A stretch of 64,000 bases of DNA from Paenibacillus endophyticus (GTDB lineage: Bacteria > Bacillota > Bacilli > Paenibacillales > Paenibacillaceae): contig NZ_JACHXW010000009.1 in NCBI RefSeq assembly GCF_014192395.1, positions 54,131-118,130 on the forward strand. The letters run 5' to 3'. The notes below the pieces were generated by a model. The model saw only the letters and a list, made by a program, of their open reading frames with translations, did no database searches and was not told the origin of the DNA. Positions 61,530 to 64,000 of the stretch are shown here, in pieces. Position 1 is the stretch's first letter. Each line of letters opens with the position of its first letter. A program made the position numbers and the translations under genes.

Positions 61530-62217
61530 AACCTACTCCCCAGACAGTCTTGATCAGCTTGTTCTTATTCTGGTCCTCGCCCAGCTTCTTGCGTAGTGTT
61601 CGAATATGCACCATCACTGTATTATTCCCACCTTCATAATAGGCCTCGCCCCACACTTGCTGAAATAAATGCTCCGTGCTGAATACTTTCTTCGGGTGGC
61701 TAGCGAGCACCACTAGTATGTCGAACTCCTTGGGGGTAAGCTCAACCGGGTTGCCGTACAGGAACGCGGTTCGCTGCTTGGGGTGGATTACGATTCCCCC
61801 GGCCGCCAGCACGGATGTGTCCGCTGGATCGGCCTTTGACGGGTTCAACTGAATGAAGCGGCGTAATTGGGCGTTCACCCGGGCTACTAGCTCCATAGGA
61901 TTAAACGGTTTGGTCATGTAATCGTCGGCACCGCGAATCAGACCGGTGATCTTATCCAAGTCCGTTGCCTTTGCGCTGAGAAAAATAATGGGCAGGTGAT
62001 ACTGCTCGCGGATTAATCGAGTCACTTCGTACCCGTCGATCTTGGGCATCATAATATCCAGTATCGCTAAATCCACGGACTGCACCTGGATGATGTCGAT
62101 AGCCTCTTGTCCGTCAGCGGCTTTCAGGCACCGGTAGCCCTCTTTGACCAGATGCAGCTCGATCAGGTCGGCGATTTCTGTCTCGTCATCCGCAATCAGA
62201 ATGGTGATCGATTTCAT
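61513..62217 (-). CDS. VanR-like OmpR-family response regulator
   Basis: A 234-residue regulator. The receiver has the D9/D10 acidic pair (ILIADDE), phospho-Asp in VDLAILDIMMPKIDGY and Lys in DYMTKPFNPMEL. The winged-helix domain (about 140-230) contains ELTPKEFDILVVLASHPKK and VMVHIRTLRKKLGED. The start at MKSITIL follows a GGAGAG site by about eight bases. It sits between a vanZ-like gene and the kinase, and may control its own unit and the sugar importer through the shared 48-bp element. Confidence 0.92.
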   Translation of the reverse strand: MKSITILIADDETEIADLIELHLVKEGYRCLKAADGQEAIDIIQVQSVDLAILDIMMPKIDGYEVTRLIREQYHLPIIFLSAKATDLDKITGLIRGADDYMTKPFNPMELVARVNAQLRRFIQLNPSKADPADTSVLAAGGIVIHPKQRTAFLYGNPVELTPKEFDILVVLASHPKKVFSTEHLFQQVWGEAYYEGGNNTVMVHIRTLRKKLGEDQNKNKLIKTVWGVGYAFNG

Positions 62218-62267
62218 GGCTTTCTCTCCTTCGCAAAAACAAGCATAACCTAGTACGGTTTGCGATT

Positions 62268-62858
62268 TCAAATGTTCGTTCGAGTTCGACTCGATGATAA
62301 GTGGAATGAGCTAATAGTTGTTCGGTAGATCACGAAGCCCAGAAGTCCTCCCGAGGAATTAAGCAGTATATCATCTACATCGAACTGACCGATCATGAAC
62401 AGAAGCTGGGCAGACTCCAAGCCCAAGCTGAAGATGAACGCACAGACTACTATTTTCAAACCTCCCATCCCTACATTATGGAACATCAGTCCTAATATAA
62501 TGCCGAGCGGCATAAAAATCGCCATATTGCCAAAAAGATTAAAAATAGCATGGTCGGATAACGAATGCAGAGATCTGGAGATTTCGTGAAAAGGAACCAA
62601 ATTGCCTGTATGCAGCCACTGGGAGAGCAGTTCGGGTTGCTTCAGTCCGGCCTGCAGGCGGCCCCAAAGAAAGCCGGGGTCCAATGAGTGAAACTTCAAC
62701 AAGACGATTTTGACCAGTGTATATATATAAAGGACAAGCAGAGCTCGGAGACCTAGTACGCTCAGATGACCATTCTTTCTTGCTTTCCTGTTGTTTAGAT
62801 TGACGTTTATATTCGTCTTTATTCTGGCTGCTGCCTCCGTGCCTATTTTCGTAGTCAT
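62268..62858 (-). CDS. VanZ-family membrane protein
   Basis: A 196-residue membrane protein with about four transmembrane segments, of the VanZ family (NLFGNMAIFMPLGIILGLMF, LESAQLLFMIGQFDVDDILL and NSSGGLLGFVIY). VanZ confers low-level teicoplanin tolerance by an unknown mechanism; paralogues are common in Bacillales. It is 50 bp upstream of the regulator gene and on the same strand. AAGGAGAAC precedes the ATG. Four tandem 131-bp units lie directly upstream. Confidence 0.88.
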   Translation of the reverse strand: MTTKIGTEAAARIKTNINVNLNNRKARKNGHLSVLGLRALLVLYIYTLVKIVLLKFHSLDPGFLWGRLQAGLKQPELLSQWLHTGNLVPFHEISRSLHSLSDHAIFNLFGNMAIFMPLGIILGLMFHNVGMGGLKIVVCAFIFSLGLESAQLLFMIGQFDVDDILLNSSGGLLGFVIYRTTISSFHLSSSRTRTNI

Positions 62859-62879
62859 TCGACCGTTCTCCTTTTAATT

Positions 62880-63403
62880 TGCTTATTTGCGAACCGTAAC
62901 GATGACACCGCCCTGATCATGGAACGAAACTTGTGCACTAGCCGGGGGATAGTAGAACCGTATAATTCACGCTAATTCCGTCGATTAAATCGGGATTGCT
63001 AAACAGATCTTGCTTATTTGCGAATCCAAAATAATACCACACTGATCATGGAACGAAACTTGTGTGCTAGCCGGGGCGATAGCAGAGCCGTGTAATTCGC
63101 GTCAAATCCGTCGATCAATGGGGGGATTTCTAAACAAATCTTGCTTATTTGCGAATCGAAACTAACACCGCCCTGATCATGGAACGAAACTTGCGTGCTA
63201 GCCGAGGCGATAGCGGAGCCGTGTAATTCACATCAAATCCGTCGATCAAAGGGGGGTTCTAAACAAATCTTCTTGCTTATTTGCGAATCGAAACTAACAC
63301 CGCCCTGATCATGGAACGAAACTTGTGTGCTAGCCGAGGCGATAGCGGAGCCGTGTAATTCACATCAAATCCGTCGATCAATGGGGGGGTCTAAACAGAT
63401 TCA
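62880..63403. repeat. Four tandem 131-bp units
   Basis: Units start with TGCTTATTTGCGAA at 62880, 63011, 63142 and 63274, giving periods of 131, 131 and 132 bp. Each contains CTGATCATGGAACGAAACTT and a G run (GGGGGG) before CTAAACA. The two right-hand units are nearly identical; the leftmost is most diverged. They fill the space upstream of the vanZ-like start. No gene is visible. Confidence 0.92.
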
Positions 63404-63867
63404 TCGGGCATCATCGGGCAGATCGTTCCTACCCGTCTTCAGCTTTGTTATTCCGTAGCCAATCAAAAAGGCAAATGACCCATTTCTTCATGCTCTAGCA
63501 TCTGTTTGAAGGATAAAGAAAACTGTTAAAAAAGAAGTGGGGTTAAAAATAAAGTTTTTCTTAAATTGAAGTGCGGCCTTGTTTGGGGTCAGACAACATT
63601 TCTGTATGAACTCGTTACGTTTATAGAGAGATTTCTTCGAAGGGAAATTTGGCCCTCGCGATAGATGCTTTATCATCGCTCTGTTTGCAAGAGTTTGCAG
63701 ACTGCCGACTTTCTCTATTCTTATCGGCAATGATAATGGTTTCCGGTTCGGAGCCGAATCATACATGCACCCTTGGATGCGCCGTTCGTTGCAAAAGCGA
63801 ATATAATGTGTTTTATTCAATTCGGTCATTCATGAGAGCCGGTAGAAGTCGCTCCTCAATGGCATGG
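63404..63867. other. Region without a supported gene
   Basis: Apart from the 48-bp element, about 460 bp with only short frames. A 113-codon minus-strand frame (63488-63829) overlaps that element and has no recognisable domain or clear ribosome site. Confidence 0.45.
63522..63570 (-). promoter_or_regulatory. Conserved 48-bp element, copy B (upstream of vanZ-like gene)
   Basis: ACTGTTAAAAAAGAAGTGG then GGT and TTTTTCTTAAATTGAA match copy A near 60.4 kb in order, orientation and spacing. It faces the vanZ-like operon, but 660 bp away with the tandem units in between. Confidence 0.45.
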
Positions 63868-64000
63868 CTACAGTGCAAAAAGTGCAACGTAATTCGTTAT
63901 ACGGCGTTCATTGGCTGTCTACGATGCAGTATTTACAATGAAAATGAATGATTCTTGCCGTTTTGGTGGAAAAGAAGCTTTTCTGCTGTACTTTCTGCAA
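63868..64000. repeat. Four-palindrome module, copy 8 (cut by the window edge)
   Basis: H1 (CTACAGTGCAAAAAGTGCAA) at 63868, H2 (CTACGATGCAGTATTTACAA) at 63919 and the start of H3 (CTGCTGTACTTTCTGCAA) at 63983. H1-H2 spacing is 51 bp and H1-H3 about 114 bp, as in copy 7. H4 is expected to end near position 64057, outside the window. Confidence 0.8.

Noticed and set aside
60417..62858. Glycopeptide (vancomycin) resistance cluster
   Set aside because: Only VanZ-, VanR- and VanS-like proteins are present; vanH, the D-Ala-D-Lac ligase and vanX are missing.
63488..63829. 113-codon minus-strand frame near the right end
   Set aside because: No recognisable domain, no clear ribosome site, and it overlaps the conserved 48-bp element.

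Overview
The window looks like a chromosomal segment from a Paenibacillus-type, spore-forming Firmicute. The support is three S-layer-homology (SLH) proteins, a YheC/YheD ATP-grasp protein, a YtxJ bacilliredoxin, a PucR-controlled ureide locus, an OhrR regulator, an IDEAL-domain protein, a MsmX-type sugar ABC importer without its own ATPase, CcpA-type cre sites and GGAGG ribosome sites. Gene function is inferred from recognised families. No database search was possible.

Layout. 0.4-6.7 kb: convergent, probably CcpA-repressed secreted glycosidases (an SLH-anchored GH26 mannanase and a GH43 enzyme with CBM32 and AbfB modules). 6.9-9.1 kb: a degenerate CPBP membrane protein, then a histidyl-tRNA-synthetase-like protein behind what looks like a leader-peptide attenuator. 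9.2-12.0 kb: a peroxide/stress block (glutathione peroxidase, stress protein, aldo-keto reductase, OhrR) with OhrR-type operators. 13-16.3 kb: sbnB, sbnA and an adenylating enzyme, apparently a 2,3-diaminopropionate cassette. 19.1-28.1 kb: pucR diverging from an NMT1/Tau-type ABC transporter and allantoinase, allantoate amidohydrolase and ureidoglycine-glyoxylate aminotransferase. 30-41.5 kb: a PH-domain protein, an amino acid permease, two cell-surface proteins, a GNAT protein, ytxJ, a two-component system with a lipoprotein, and an amidase-deacetylase fusion. 41.9-43.2 kb: a dead IS3-family element. 43.4-46.4 kb: a TetR regulator and a YhgE/Pip membrane protein sharing an identical operator architecture. 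48.2-53.3 kb: a giant SLH surface protein. 56-62.9 kb: VanZ/VanR/VanS-like genes followed by a sugar ABC operon that carries an HlyD-type adaptor.

The most unusual feature is the repetitive DNA. A ~190-bp module of four short palindromes built on the theme CTACGTTGCA-N5-TGCAACGTAG occurs eight times (five in tandem at 28.3-29.8 kb, then at 47.3, 54.3 and 63.9 kb). The internal spacing is almost invariant even where the sequence between the palindromes has diverged. Most copies are followed on the same side by a simple-sequence array: CCAAC-type, an 11-bp repeat, or a 1.1-kb AGNAGN satellite. Other tandem families (60-bp palindromic units, a second 11-bp array split by the IS, 131-bp units, 70-bp units) fill most of the remaining non-coding space.
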